This document shows, piece by piece, positions 23,114-32,729 of a stretch of 64,000 nt of DNA. Origin of the DNA: Brevibacillus_D fluminis_A (GTDB taxonomy: Bacteria > Bacillota > Bacilli > Brevibacillales > Brevibacillaceae); contig NZ_CM125436.1 in the NCBI RefSeq assembly GCF_052072235.1, positions 4,892,001-4,956,000 on the forward strand, in the 5' to 3' direction. Position 1 is the first letter of the stretch. Each line of letters starts with the position of its first letter. The position numbers and the translations under genes were made by a program. Under the pieces are notes generated by a model that saw nothing but the letters and a program-made list of their open reading frames with translations, was not told where the DNA came from and did not search any database.

Positions 23114-24142
23114 ATGAGGATCTTCTGCCGTCTTATTGTAAGCACATGCATTTTATTCGTTTCACTTATGGCCTTTTCAGCCCCGTCATTCGCAGAAAAA
23201 AAAGACCAGGCTGCCTTGGACAAGGCACGAATGGATTTATATGTGCAAATGGAGCAATTGTATGCGATCCCCTGGTTTTATGTCGCGGCGATCGATCAAT
23301 ATGAACGCACCATGGTCCGCAAGAAAAAAGGGGCGAAAAAAGCGGAGCCCCAGCCCGGTACCGATCGCGTCACATCGATTGTGATACCGCCCGAGAAGTG
23401 GTCCGGTTTTTTCAATCCGGAAGATGACGATTACGATGAAGCCTCGATCACCTTTTTTGAAGGCATCGGCAAAGACGGCTCCGGTGATCAAAGAGCGGAT
23501 CAGGCCAATGATCTGGATGTGCTGACAACGATTACCAACTATTTGGCTTCCTACGGATTCTCTCGTGAAGACTTCCGCATCGGCCTGTGGAATTATTACA
23601 AGAAAGATCTCGCGGTGAGAACGATCGACCAGTTTGCCCGCATCTATGAAAAATATGGCCGGCTTGACCTGCACCAGCATACATTCCCGATCCCTGCGCG
23701 ATATGATTGCAGCTACAACAACACATGGGGCGATGCGCGCGGATGGGGCGGACGCCGCATCCATGAAGGCACCGACATTTTCGCGGATTATGGAACCCCT
23801 GTGTTAAGCACGGGCTACGGCATTGTCGAGGTAGTCGGTTGGAACCGCTATGGCGGCTGGCGCATCGGCATGCGTGACATGGATAACGTGTACCATTATT
23901 TGGCCCACCTGTCTTCTTTCCGCAAAGGGCTGAAGCCGGGAGATATCGTCGAACCCGGACAAGTCCTCGGCTATGTCGGCAGCTCCGGATATGGAAAACC
24001 CGGTACATCGGGCAAGTTTCCCCCGCATCTGCATTATGGGATGTATCGGGACATGGGGAATGACGAATGGGCGTTTGACCCTTATCCGTATTTGAAAAGA
24101 TGGGAGCGGCAGAAGGTCAGAAGTGTAAAAAAGACACAGTAG
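23114..24142 (+). CDS. lytH: Sporulation-type peptidoglycan endopeptidase LytH (M23)
   Basis: A 342-residue exported M23 zinc peptidase. A signal peptide (MRIFCRLIVSTCILFVSLMA, cleavage near APSFA-E) is followed by a unique middle section (about 30-190) and a LytM domain with zinc ligands His217 and Asp221 (HEGTD) and His305/His307 (HLHYG). In B. subtilis, LytH (YunA) trims cortex peptides to single L-alanine and lies after lipA. The same order here supports orthology. The ribosome site is GGAGGG. A CATATTTAT element about 45 bp upstream might be a sigma-K-like -10, but this is weak. Confidence 0.87.
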   Translation: MRIFCRLIVSTCILFVSLMAFSAPSFAEKKDQAALDKARMDLYVQMEQLYAIPWFYVAAIDQYERTMVRKKKGAKKAEPQPGTDRVTSIVIPPEKWSGFFNPEDDDYDEASITFFEGIGKDGSGDQRADQANDLDVLTTITNYLASYGFSREDFRIGLWNYYKKDLAVRTIDQFARIYEKYGRLDLHQHTFPIPARYDCSYNNTWGDARGWGGRRIHEGTDIFADYGTPVLSTGYGIVEVVGWNRYGGWRIGMRDMDNVYHYLAHLSSFRKGLKPGDIVEPGQVLGYVGSSGYGKPGTSGKFPPHLHYGMYRDMGNDEWAFDPYPYLKRWERQKVRSVKKTQ

Positions 24143-24145
24143 ATG

Positions 24146-24178
24146 CAAAAAGAGCGATCGAACGCTCTTGATCGCTCT
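24146..24178 (-). terminator. Intrinsic terminator of the kinase pair
   Basis: On the minus strand AGAGCGATC, a 10-nt loop and GATCGCTCT are followed by TTTTTG. It overlaps the stop codon of the kinase gene that ends at 24177 and also follows lytH. Confidence 0.8.
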
Positions 24179-26237
24179 AGGATAGCGACTGAAAATGGAC
24201 AAAAAAAGTCGTCCCTCGCTCGCTTGTCTTGATGTGGATGGATGCGTGGTGCCGTGCCGCAACACTGTAGCACACGGCCATGCCCAGCCCGGTGCCTTGG
24301 GATTTCGTCGTGAAGAACGGCGTGCCAATCTTGTCCAGAATCTCGTCGGTGATTCCGGTTCCTTCATCGGCAATCTCCAGAATAACCTCGTCATCCTTCG
24401 GATAAGTCCGGACGGTCAAATTGCCGCCCGGTTCCATCGCTTCCAAGCCGTTCAGCGCCAGATTCAGCACGAGCTGGCGTATTTCTTTTTCATCGAGCAA
24501 AATATTCGGGCAATGATGCAGCTCCAGAAGCACATGCTTGTCAGATAGCAATGCTTCGGCCTGGATGAGCGGATACAGCGCATCGATGATGACATTCAAA
24601 TTTTGCGGATACCGGTTGGTCGTCCGATTTTTGGCCAGCGTCAGAAATTCGGTAATGATTTCATTTGCCCGATCAAGCTCTGACACCATCAAATCCACAT
24701 ATTGGTGCATCGGCGCGTCCGGCATGCTTTTGGACATTTGCAAAAACCCTCGCACAGTCGTCATCGGGTTGCGGATTTCGTGGGCGATCCCCGCCGCCAT
24801 TTCGCCGATGAGGTGCAGGCGATCGAGCCGGGCCATTTCTTTTTCAAGCAGAATCTGCTCGGTAATGTCGGTGACGACGCTCATAATGCAGCGTTCCCCC
24901 TCGATGTCGATCATCTCGCAGGAAAGCAGCCCCTCACGCAAGTCGCCCGATTTGGTATAATAGCATATTTTGGCGTTTCGGGCCGATTCGTCCAGCTCCG
25001 GCATCCGTGCGACTTGTTCGCCTTCCTCCGCTTTGAAATACATCTGCAGCAAGTTATCCGTATTGTCGATCACAACCTGGCTATCATATCCCGTCGTATT
25101 CAGCCAGCTTTCATTTACGGTCAAATACCGGTGGTCATGAAGCGAGCGAATCGCAATCATGCTGGGGCTGGACGCGAACATTTTGCGAAACCTTTCCTGC
25201 GACCGCCGCAAATCCACCGTGCGCTCCTCGACGAGCCGTTCCAGCCGATTGTATTGCTCCTTCCGCTCTTCTTCCAGCCGCTTTCGCTCTGTAATATCCC
25301 GGATCGAGCATACGAACATCTGCATGTCTCCCAGATTCGCCTGTCCGACCTGGATGTCGCCGGGAAACGTAGACCCGTCCTTACGCTTGAAGCGCGCCTC
25401 AAAGATTTGCCCGATTCCTTTGTCATGCTGATTCAGTCCGAAAAAATCGCCAATCCCCATCCGGCAGCGTGTAAACGTATCCGCTTCATCGAGAAAATGC
25501 CGAACATGACGGCCGATCACCTCTGCTGGCGAGAAGCCGAACATGCTCTCTACTGCCGGATTGGCTGTCACGATGAAACCGTTCTGGCTCATGGTGATGA
25601 TCGTATCCACGGAGGTTTCCCCGATGATCCGGGCCAGTGCCTCGGTTTTTTTCAACTCGGCTGTAAGGCGCTCCAGCTTTTGGTTCGCCTGTTCCAGTTG
25701 AAGGGTTCGCTGGTTGAGCTTGACGAACCCTTCGATTTTTCGCTGCAACGCTTCGGGATGAAACGGCTTGAATATGTAGTCGATCGCCCCCACTGTGTAC
25801 CCATGCAGGACATGCTCCGTCGCCTGGCTGATCGCGGTGATGAAAATGATGGGAATATGCTTCGACTTTTGCCGCGCCTTGATCAGTTTCGCTGTTTCAA
25901 AGCCATTGATGCCAGGCATCTGCACATCCAGAAGAATCAGCGAAAATTCCTCTTTGAGAACCCAGCGCAAAGCCTCTTCCCCGGAGTTCACGCTGACCAG
26001 CCGGTATTCCGACGAGCGCAAAATCGCTTCAAGTGCCAACAAATTTTCCGGCCGGTCATCCACCAGAAGAATGTTGGTTTTCGGCGGCTCGTGTTCGGCG
26101 CGAAGAACGCGCTGGATGTCCTCCGCCTCTGCGGGAAGACCGGCTTTGGCGAACGGCGCTTGGCCCATTCGCCTCAAACGCGCGACAATCTTTTTGCGCG
26201 GTGACGGATTTTGCTCAGTGGGTAACATGGCACTCAC
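24177..26237 (-). CDS. Receiver-PAS-PAS histidine kinase
   Basis: A 686-residue soluble sensor kinase. A response-regulator receiver (about 54-170) has NILLVDDRPENL, the phosphorylation Asp in ILLDVQMPGINGF and the Lys in FKPFHPEAL. Two PAS domains follow (about 205-320 and 345-455), then HisKA with IAHEIRNPMTTVRGFLQMS and the HATPase domain (LALNGLEAMEPGG, ADEGTGITDEI, FFTTKSQGTGLGMA). The kinase core is of the KinA/KinE sporulation type. It lies 27 bp after the hybrid kinase, so it can plausibly take phosphate from that protein on its N-terminal receiver. The GTG start has GAGGGG upstream. Confidence 0.88.
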   Translation of the reverse strand: MSAMLPTEQNPSPRKKIVARLRRMGQAPFAKAGLPAEAEDIQRVLRAEHEPPKTNILLVDDRPENLLALEAILRSSEYRLVSVNSGEEALRWVLKEEFSLILLDVQMPGINGFETAKLIKARQKSKHIPIIFITAISQATEHVLHGYTVGAIDYIFKPFHPEALQRKIEGFVKLNQRTLQLEQANQKLERLTAELKKTEALARIIGETSVDTIITMSQNGFIVTANPAVESMFGFSPAEVIGRHVRHFLDEADTFTRCRMGIGDFFGLNQHDKGIGQIFEARFKRKDGSTFPGDIQVGQANLGDMQMFVCSIRDITERKRLEEERKEQYNRLERLVEERTVDLRRSQERFRKMFASSPSMIAIRSLHDHRYLTVNESWLNTTGYDSQVVIDNTDNLLQMYFKAEEGEQVARMPELDESARNAKICYYTKSGDLREGLLSCEMIDIEGERCIMSVVTDITEQILLEKEMARLDRLHLIGEMAAGIAHEIRNPMTTVRGFLQMSKSMPDAPMHQYVDLMVSELDRANEIITEFLTLAKNRTTNRYPQNLNVIIDALYPLIQAEALLSDKHVLLELHHCPNILLDEKEIRQLVLNLALNGLEAMEPGGNLTVRTYPKDDEVILEIADEGTGITDEILDKIGTPFFTTKSQGTGLGMAVCYSVAARHHASIHIKTSERGTTFFVHFQSLS

Positions 26238-26264
26238 GAATAAACCCCTCTTTTCGTCCTATCA

Positions 26265-28964
26265 TCAAAGGTTGTTCTCAATAGGAAGCCATTCTGCAAT
26301 CAAAGCCAACAGTTCGTTCACCTTGATTGGTTTGCTGATAAACGCGGAGGCTCCAGCTCTCAGACACATCTCTTTGTCTTCCTCACTCGCTTTCGCTGTA
26401 AGCGCGATGATCGGCAAATCGCGATATGCCGCATCGGAGCGAATGGCACGAATCGCCTGCACCCCATCCATTTCCGGCATCATGATATCAATCAGGACGA
26501 GATCGACGTCAGGTGACTGCCGCAGCCGTTCGATCCCGTCACGCCCATTCTCCGCAAAGAGGACTTTCATCTGGCATCCTTCCAACGCTGTCGCAAGCGC
26601 AAACACATTCCGCACATCATCATCGACGATCAGCACTTGCCTGTTTTCAAGCATTGGCAACCGGGTGCCGGGCAGCTCAGGCGCAATGGGCAAATAGCTG
26701 CTGGCAACCTCGGCATGCGCAACCAGCGGGGTAGCGGAAGCGAGCTTGTCCGTCACGAGCGGAAGTACAAGCGTAAACGTGCTGCCAACCCCTTCCTCAC
26801 TCTCCACGTGGAGGTAGCCGCCCAATAGATGGGCGATTTCCCTGCTGATGCTGAGCCCAAGGCCGGTTCCGCCATATTTGCGGCTTGTCGTGCCATCCGC
26901 TTGACGAAACGCTTCAAAAATGAGCGCCTGCTTCTCTTTGGCGATTCCGATCCCTGTATCCCGGACCTCAATCGCAAGCATCGGCTTCTCCTGCTCCTCA
27001 CCGGTTTGGTAAAACCTCATGTGGACGCTGCCTTTTTCCGTGAACTTGAACGCGTTGGAGAGCAGGTTCCGCAAAATTTGCTGCAGCCGCTGTTCATCGG
27101 TGTAAATCGTGTCAGCAAGCTTTTCATCGATCGTGATGGCAAACCCGATACCTTTTTGATTCGCCACCGGGACGAATTGGCGTTCCAAAAACGTCTGCAC
27201 ATCCGCCAGAAACACTTCGCTCGAAAACAGCTCCATTTTGCCCGACTCGACTTTCGACAAATCCAGCACCTCATTGATCAGGCGAAGCAAGTCATTTCCT
27301 GAGGAATAAATCGTATGGGCATACTCAACTTGCGTAGGCGTGAGATTATTCTCTTTGTTTTCTGACAAAATATGCGCCAATATCAGCATGCTGTTCAGCG
27401 GTGTACGCAGCTCATGCGACATGTTGGCCAAAAATTCCGATTTGTACTGCGAGCTGATCAGCACTTGCTGGGCTTTTTCCTCCAGCGCAAACTTTACTTT
27501 CTCCAGTTCCCTAGATTTCTGCTCGGAATGCTCAAATTGCAGGGCGAGCTGTTCGTTGGTGCTTTTCAGCTCCTCCTTTTGCCTCTGGAGTTCCTCGGAC
27601 CGCGTCTGCAGCTGTTCGGTCAAAAGCTGCGAATCGTTCAGCAGTTTTTCGATTTTCATGTACACATCGACACTGTTGATGGTGATTCCCAGATTGCCCA
27701 GCACTTGATCCAGCAGCTTCAGGTGAAGCGAGTCGAAGCTTTGGAACGTTGCCAGCTCGACAACCGCCATGACCTCCCCCTCAAACAGCACAGGAACAAC
27801 CATGAGGAAGTTCGGCAAGCCTTTGCCCAGCCCTGACGTGATCTGGATATAATCGCTCGGGAGCTGGTTGATTTGGATCATGCGTTTCTCCAGGGCGGAT
27901 TGTCCGACCAGTCCTTCTCCCAGACGGAATTCTTGCCGCTCGGTCTTGAACTCCATCGCAGCGTATGCGGCCAGTCTGACGAAACGTTGCTCCTCGCCGC
28001 TTCCCTGCTTCAGGTAGAACACCCCGAAGCCGGCGCCGACCAGCGGCGTAATTTTGGTGATGAACAGGTGTGCCAATGCTTGCAAATCATGGACGCCTTG
28101 GTACATCGAGCTGAACTCGGCGATCTTGGTTTTCAGCCAGTTCTGTTCCTGCAGCACTTCCTTGTATTCCTTTTCCTGCTTGGCATGTTCCTCCATCGAT
28201 GCGGCGATCTGGTTGAAGGCGCTCGCGATCTTGCCGATTTCATCGTTAGAGGTCACTTCAATCCGCGGAAACGACCCTTGCACGCCATAATTTCCTTTTG
28301 TGATCACTTTGGTGACCTTGTTGAGGCTGCTCGTGATGCTCCGCAAAATCCAGATCGTGATGATCGTACCGACCATTGCGGTCACGACGACAAGGGCTGT
28401 CAACAGTTCAATCGTCGAACCGAACGCCTTGATATTCCCATCGAGCGTCTCGTCCATGCTGTCTTCCAGAGCGCTTTGAAAATCTTTAAGCCCTTGCATC
28501 AGGATGGTGCGCTTCGGAATGACTTGCATGGTCTGCAGCTGGGTGGCCAAAAACGTATTGTCCGAATTGATCGCCTGAATGGCTTCCTCCGCGACCCGAT
28601 TGTACGATTCGAACAGGATCGTATTTTTGTATAAAAGCTGTTTCAGTTCCTCCAGCACGATCCGCTTTTCCAGTGTCGCCAGGATGGTCGCCGCATTGAT
28701 GCTTGCATTTTGATACTCTTCCACTTCGTTATCGCGCTTGTTTCTTGGTGCTATATACAGATTATTCAGATGATTGCTCATCGACTGGATTTCGTTGCCA
28801 AGCGCCGTCGCCAGCTTTACCTTCTCATAACGGTCGATTACGACATGGCTCATCACATTTTTCATATCGATCAGGATGTTTTGGATAATGCCCAGACCGA
28901 GAACAAGCATCAGTAGGATTGAACCAAATCCTAAGTACAGTTTGGTTTTGATTTTCATCCGCAT
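26265..28964 (-). CDS. Membrane hybrid histidine kinase with HAMP, GAF and C-terminal receiver
   Basis: An 899-residue protein. The first helix (KLYLGFGSILLMLVLGLGII) and a second (LLTALVVVTAMVGTIITIWI) bracket an extracytoplasmic four-helix sensor (about 30-180). A HAMP domain (about 205-260), a GAF domain (about 285-430), a coiled coil, HisKA (LANMSHELRTPLNSMLILAH), HATPase (NLLSNAFKFTEKGS, GTGLGLSIS) and a receiver (VLIVDDDVRNVFAL, LIDIMMPEMDG, ISKPIKV) follow. No DNA-binding output is present. The ATG at 28964 has AGGAGAGG upstream. It is first in a two-gene operon with the receiver-PAS kinase. Confidence 0.88.
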   Translation of the reverse strand: MRMKIKTKLYLGFGSILLMLVLGLGIIQNILIDMKNVMSHVVIDRYEKVKLATALGNEIQSMSNHLNNLYIAPRNKRDNEVEEYQNASINAATILATLEKRIVLEELKQLLYKNTILFESYNRVAEEAIQAINSDNTFLATQLQTMQVIPKRTILMQGLKDFQSALEDSMDETLDGNIKAFGSTIELLTALVVVTAMVGTIITIWILRSITSSLNKVTKVITKGNYGVQGSFPRIEVTSNDEIGKIASAFNQIAASMEEHAKQEKEYKEVLQEQNWLKTKIAEFSSMYQGVHDLQALAHLFITKITPLVGAGFGVFYLKQGSGEEQRFVRLAAYAAMEFKTERQEFRLGEGLVGQSALEKRMIQINQLPSDYIQITSGLGKGLPNFLMVVPVLFEGEVMAVVELATFQSFDSLHLKLLDQVLGNLGITINSVDVYMKIEKLLNDSQLLTEQLQTRSEELQRQKEELKSTNEQLALQFEHSEQKSRELEKVKFALEEKAQQVLISSQYKSEFLANMSHELRTPLNSMLILAHILSENKENNLTPTQVEYAHTIYSSGNDLLRLINEVLDLSKVESGKMELFSSEVFLADVQTFLERQFVPVANQKGIGFAITIDEKLADTIYTDEQRLQQILRNLLSNAFKFTEKGSVHMRFYQTGEEQEKPMLAIEVRDTGIGIAKEKQALIFEAFRQADGTTSRKYGGTGLGLSISREIAHLLGGYLHVESEEGVGSTFTLVLPLVTDKLASATPLVAHAEVASSYLPIAPELPGTRLPMLENRQVLIVDDDVRNVFALATALEGCQMKVLFAENGRDGIERLRQSPDVDLVLIDIMMPEMDGVQAIRAIRSDAAYRDLPIIALTAKASEEDKEMCLRAGASAFISKPIKVNELLALIAEWLPIENNL

Positions 28965-29129
28965 TTTCCTCTCCTGCCAAGGATCATCCCACCTGAAAAC
29001 GATACAGGTACATTCTACAAATATGACAAAAAACCTTTTTTCGCGTCGAATCTGCAAGAATGGCGGATCAGAATTTGTACAATTCCAATCCGCCTTCTAT
29101 AACAGCGGCGCCTGGTCCGCAGCAATCCG

Positions 29130-29732
29130 TTATTCACGCAGTAACTTCACAAACGCGTCGGTGATCTTTTGCTCGTCCAGCTCTTCCTTGTAAAAGACAT
29201 GGTGCATGATACAACCGTCCCAGAACGCATTCAACATTCTTGATTTCGACTCTATGTCAATTTCTTCGGACACCTGTCCGTTCTCTTTCAGCTTCTCCAG
29301 CAATTGTTTGATCTCAGCGATCCAGTTTGCGTAAAGCTCGATATATTTCGCCTGGATCAGCCCGCTGCGTTTGGACTGGATGAAAAAGTCCATATAGACC
29401 AAAATCCATTCCGGCGACTGCGTCACAAACGCAATCGACGCCTTGACGACGGACGACACCGCTTCATGCAGCGTCATGGCCTCTCCCCGCGCCTTGGAAA
29501 CCGCCGCCATCATCGATTCCCGGCTTTCAGTGCGATGGTCCATCAAATGCAAAAAGAACTGCTCTTTGCTTTCAAAGTGGACGTAAAACGCCCCCTTTGT
29601 GTACCCTGCACGACTGACCACGTCATCAATCGAAGAGGCGGAATATCCTCGCTCGCAAAGTACCTCAATACCTGCCTGAATCAGGTTGGCATAGGTCGCT
29701 TCCCTTTTTAGTTGAAATTTATTTTTCTTCAA
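29130..29732 (-). CDS. TetR/AcrR family transcriptional regulator
   Basis: A 200-residue repressor. The N-terminal helix-turn-helix reads ATYANLIQAGIEVLCERGYS, ASSIDDVVSRAGYTKGAFYV and HFESKEQFF, typical of TetR. The C-terminal ligand domain is of the TetR_C type and has no obvious ligand signature. A TTG at 29732 is preferred as start because GGAG lies 7 nt upstream; a GTG at 29741 sits inside that site. No efflux gene is adjacent, so the target is probably itself plus distant genes. A 7-bp inverted repeat lies just upstream. Confidence 0.8.
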   Translation of the reverse strand: MKKNKFQLKREATYANLIQAGIEVLCERGYSASSIDDVVSRAGYTKGAFYVHFESKEQFFLHLMDHRTESRESMMAAVSKARGEAMTLHEAVSSVVKASIAFVTQSPEWILVYMDFFIQSKRSGLIQAKYIELYANWIAEIKQLLEKLKENGQVSEEIDIESKSRMLNAFWDGCIMHHVFYKEELDEQKITDAFVKLLRE

Positions 29733-29745
29733 AATGTTCACTCCG

Positions 29746-29784
29746 GTGTGATTTGTTTTTCAACTATTGTAGTCCAGATCACAC
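29746..29784. promoter_or_regulatory. Candidate operator of the TetR-like gene
   Basis: GTGTGAT at 29746-29752 and ATCACAC at 29778-29784 are exact inverted repeats 25 bp apart, upstream of the regulator. Autoregulation is inference. The arms are far apart for a single TetR dimer. Confidence 0.3.
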
Positions 29785-29869
29785 TTTTACCTCAATAGCC
29801 ATTCTTGATTTTCAGGAAAAAAGTGAAAATATTGGATTGCCGGCAGACGGAGTGAACCTGATTTTCCCG

Positions 29870-29905
29870 AAAAAAAGAGCACCCCTTTCGTTCAAGGAGT
29901 GCTCT
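29870..29905 (-). terminator. Intrinsic terminator of the sulfate transport operon
   Basis: On the minus strand AGAGCACTCCTT and AAGGGGTGCTCT form a stem with GU pairing and are followed by seven T. Confidence 0.88.
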
Positions 29906-29909
29906 TCAT

Positions 29910-30983
29910 TCAGGCATCCGCGTGTATCGAACGGGCGCCGTACACGGCAGGAGAAGCATTGACACAGCGCTGCTTCGGTTCCTTTTCCCCGAATATAACC
30001 ACATCGTTTAACTGGGCGTAGACCGTCTCCCCAAGCTTGAGATCCAATTGGTGAAACCGCTCGATGCCAAGCTCAGCTTCCAACAGCTCCTCCTTGTCGG
30101 GCCGGGCCAGCTCGAGACGCACGATCGGCCCGATTGCATGGATGTGCGTAATAATCGACGGGACGCTTTTGTGATCAACCGCGTGCTTCGCCAGCTTTAC
30201 CTCGTGCGGGCGAATATAGCCGATCGGCGCGTCTGCAGCGAACGGTTCGGTTTGCACCTGATTCACCCTGCCCAAAAAGCGGTACACGAATTCGTTGGCA
30301 GGCTGATGGTAAATTTCCTGCGGCGTGCCGACCTGCTCGATCCGCCCCTTGTTCATGACCACGACCCGATCAGCCAGCTCCATCGCTTCCTCCTGATCGT
30401 GCGTGACAAACACGCTGGTGATCGACAAGCTTTTTTGCAGTAGCCGCAGCCAGCGGCGCAAATCCAGGCGCACCTTGGCGTCGAGAGCGCCAAACGGTTC
30501 ATCCAGCAGCAGCACGGACGGCTCGATCGCAAGCGCTCGCGCCAGCGCGATCCGCTGTCTCTGTCCCCCGGACAGCTGTGCCGGATATCTGTCGCCGAGC
30601 CCTTCCAACTGCACCAGCTTGAGCAAATGTTCGACGCGCTGGCGGATTTCCGCCTTGCCCGGGCGGCTTTTGCGCGGTCGCACCTTCAGGCCGAACGCGA
30701 TATTGTCAAAGATGGTCATATGCTTGAACAGGGCATAGTGCTGGAACACAAATCCGACATTGCGCTCCCCCGTGCTTTTTTCGGTCACATCGGTGTCATC
30801 GAACCAAATCTGCCCCTCTCCCACAGCCTCCAAGCCGGCGATGGCGCGCAGCAGGGAGGTTTTGCCCGAGCCGGACGGACCCAAGAGCGCGATCAGCTCC
30901 CCTTTTTGGATTTGCAAGCTGACATCCTGCAAGGCAGCGAATGCCCCGTAGTTCATGGAAATTTGCCTTATCTCGATACTCAT
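29910..30983 (-). CDS. cysA: Sulfate/thiosulfate ABC transporter ATP-binding protein CysA
   Basis: A 357-residue ATPase that drives sulfate import. It has Walker A GPSGSGKTS, signature LSGGQRQR, Walker B LLLDEPFGALD, the H-loop VFVTHDQEEA and a C-terminal regulatory domain (about 240-357, from IGYIRPHEVKL) of the CysA type. The ATG at 30983 has GGGGAGGA upstream and overlaps the cysW stop by ATGA, so translation is coupled. Reading the frame further upstream would run through cysW and is not a real extension. Last gene of the operon. Confidence 0.93.
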   Translation of the reverse strand: MSIEIRQISMNYGAFAALQDVSLQIQKGELIALLGPSGSGKTSLLRAIAGLEAVGEGQIWFDDTDVTEKSTGERNVGFVFQHYALFKHMTIFDNIAFGLKVRPRKSRPGKAEIRQRVEHLLKLVQLEGLGDRYPAQLSGGQRQRIALARALAIEPSVLLLDEPFGALDAKVRLDLRRWLRLLQKSLSITSVFVTHDQEEAMELADRVVVMNKGRIEQVGTPQEIYHQPANEFVYRFLGRVNQVQTEPFAADAPIGYIRPHEVKLAKHAVDHKSVPSIITHIHAIGPIVRLELARPDKEELLEAELGIERFHQLDLKLGETVYAQLNDVVIFGEKEPKQRCVNASPAVYGARSIHADA

Positions 30984-31858
30984 GGATGAATCCTCCCCGA
31001 TTGCTTGTTTTTCCATTCCACGATATTTTTGATGACCAGGGTCACCAAAGCCAAGATGGTTAAGAGAGAGGCTGCCGCAAATGCAGCGGCAAAGTTGTAT
31101 TCGTTGTACAAAATTTCTACCTGCAGCGGAAGCGTGTTGGTCTGCCCGCGAATATGACCGGACACGACCGATACCGCCCCGAATTCGCCCATCGCCCGCG
31201 CGTTGCACAGGATGATGCCGTAGAGCAAGCCCCATTTGATATTGGGTAGCGTCACCCGAAAAAAGGTTTGCCAGCCGCTGGCGCCAAGCGAAAGCGCCGC
31301 TTCCTCCTCTTCGCTGCCTTGCGTCTGCATCACCGCGATAAGCTCGCGGGCAACGAACGGAAAGGTGACGAACGTTGTAGCCAGAACGATGCCGGGAACG
31401 GCGAAGATGATTTTCAGGTCGTGGTCGGCAAGCCAAGGCCCAAAGAAGCCTTGCGCCCCAAACAAAAGGACAAAGATCAAGCCGGAGATAACCGGCGAGA
31501 CGGCATACGGCAGATCAATCAGCGTAATCAGCAGGTTTTTTCCTCTGAACTCGAATTTGGTGATCGCCCACGCGGCTGCGACTCCGAACACGACGTTGAG
31601 CGGCACCGTAAGCCCCGCCGTGAGCAGCGTCAGCTTGATCGCGCTGACCACATCCGCATCGACAATCGACTGGACGTACATCTCCCCGCCTTTTTGAAAC
31701 GCCTCCCCGAACACAAGGATCAGCGGCACGATCAGGAAAAAAGCGAGAAACAGCAGCGCGACCGCGATCAGCCCCCATTTGACAAGGGAGCCTCCCGATT
31801 CGCTACGCGAGATGGCGGCCGCTCTCGGTACAGCATTCGTTGCGATTTGTTCACTCAT
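30980..31858 (-). CDS. cysW: Sulfate ABC transporter permease CysW
   Basis: A 292-residue inner-membrane permease with about six helices (first KWGLIAVALLFLAFFLIVPL). The binding-protein-dependent transport EAA loop is seen as EEAALSLGASGWQTFFRVTLP. Family text includes LITLIDLPYAVSPVISGLIF and NARAMGEFGAVSVVSGHI. It works with CysT as a heterodimer coupled to CysA. The stop overlaps the cysA start; cysT ends 13 bp before. Confidence 0.92.
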   Translation of the reverse strand: MSEQIATNAVPRAAAISRSESGGSLVKWGLIAVALLFLAFFLIVPLILVFGEAFQKGGEMYVQSIVDADVVSAIKLTLLTAGLTVPLNVVFGVAAAWAITKFEFRGKNLLITLIDLPYAVSPVISGLIFVLLFGAQGFFGPWLADHDLKIIFAVPGIVLATTFVTFPFVARELIAVMQTQGSEEEEAALSLGASGWQTFFRVTLPNIKWGLLYGIILCNARAMGEFGAVSVVSGHIRGQTNTLPLQVEILYNEYNFAAAFAAASLLTILALVTLVIKNIVEWKNKQSGRIHP

Positions 31859-31871
31859 ATGTCAGCTCCCC

Positions 31872-32708
31872 CTATCCCACCAAATGTCGTTTTCCGCTTT
31901 TCCATTGCAGCACATTGATGACAAGCAGCATGACAAACGAAATCACCAGCATGACCGCCGCAATCGCCGTCGCTCCGGCATAATCGAATTGCTCCAGCTT
32001 GGTCATGATGAGGAGTGGCGCGATCTCCGTTTTCATCGGCATGTTGCCCGAGATGAACACGACCGAGCCGTACTCTCCGATCGCCCGGGCAAAGGCGAGC
32101 GTGAATCCGGTCAAAAGCGCAGGCAGCACATTGGGAAAAATGACGCGCCGGAACGTAACCCAGCGGCTGGCTCCAAGTGTGTGCGCGGCCTCTTCCATTT
32201 GCCGGTCCGCTTCCAGGAGGACCGGTTGAACGGTCCTCACCACAAACGGCAGCCCGATGAAAATCAGGGCGAACACGATGCCAAGCGGCGTGAAAGCGAT
32301 TTTGATGCCCAGCGCCTCCGCATACTGACCGATCCAGCCATTTTGCGAATAAATCGTCGTCAACGCGATCCCCGCCACGGCGGTCGGCAGGGCAAACGGC
32401 AGATCAATCAGGCCATCGACCAGCTTTTTCAACGGAAACTCATAGCGGGCCAGCACCCATGCCAGGATAAACCCGAAGACGCAGTTGACCAGCGCAGCGC
32501 CGAACGCAGCAGAAAAGCTCAACCAATAGGCGGCGAGGACGCGCTCGCTGAAAATCGTGGCGACAAAGCCGGACCAGCCGATTGTCGCCGCTTTGCCAAA
32601 CAGGAAAAAAAGCGGGATCAAAATGAGAAGACTTACGTAAATCAACGTATACCCCAGCGTCAGGCCAAAACCCGGCAGAACGCTGCGCCGCACTCCCTTA
32701 CCATTCAT
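31872..32708 (-). CDS. cysT: Sulfate ABC transporter permease CysT
   Basis: A 278-residue permease with six predicted helices (TLGYTLIYVSLLILIPLFFL first). The EAA loop is MEEAAHTLGASRWVTFRRVI, with VDGLIDLPFALPTAVAGIAL and FARAIGEYGSVVFISGNMP typical of CysT/CysU. It pairs with CysW. It follows the binding-protein gene by 21 bp in the operon. Confidence 0.92.
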   Translation of the reverse strand: MNGKGVRRSVLPGFGLTLGYTLIYVSLLILIPLFFLFGKAATIGWSGFVATIFSERVLAAYWLSFSAAFGAALVNCVFGFILAWVLARYEFPLKKLVDGLIDLPFALPTAVAGIALTTIYSQNGWIGQYAEALGIKIAFTPLGIVFALIFIGLPFVVRTVQPVLLEADRQMEEAAHTLGASRWVTFRRVIFPNVLPALLTGFTLAFARAIGEYGSVVFISGNMPMKTEIAPLLIMTKLEQFDYAGATAIAAVMLVISFVMLLVINVLQWKSGKRHLVG

Positions 32709-32729
32709 GTTGACTCATCTCCTGGCGTG

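Noticed and set aside
24702..26204. 500-codon plus-strand frame antisense to the receiver-PAS kinase
   Set aside because: No family resemblance and no ribosome site, while the minus strand codes for clear kinase motifs throughout.
30984..31436. N-terminal extension of CysA by about 150 residues
   Set aside because: It runs through cysW in another frame. The ATG at 30983 has a proper ribosome site, and the family starts there.
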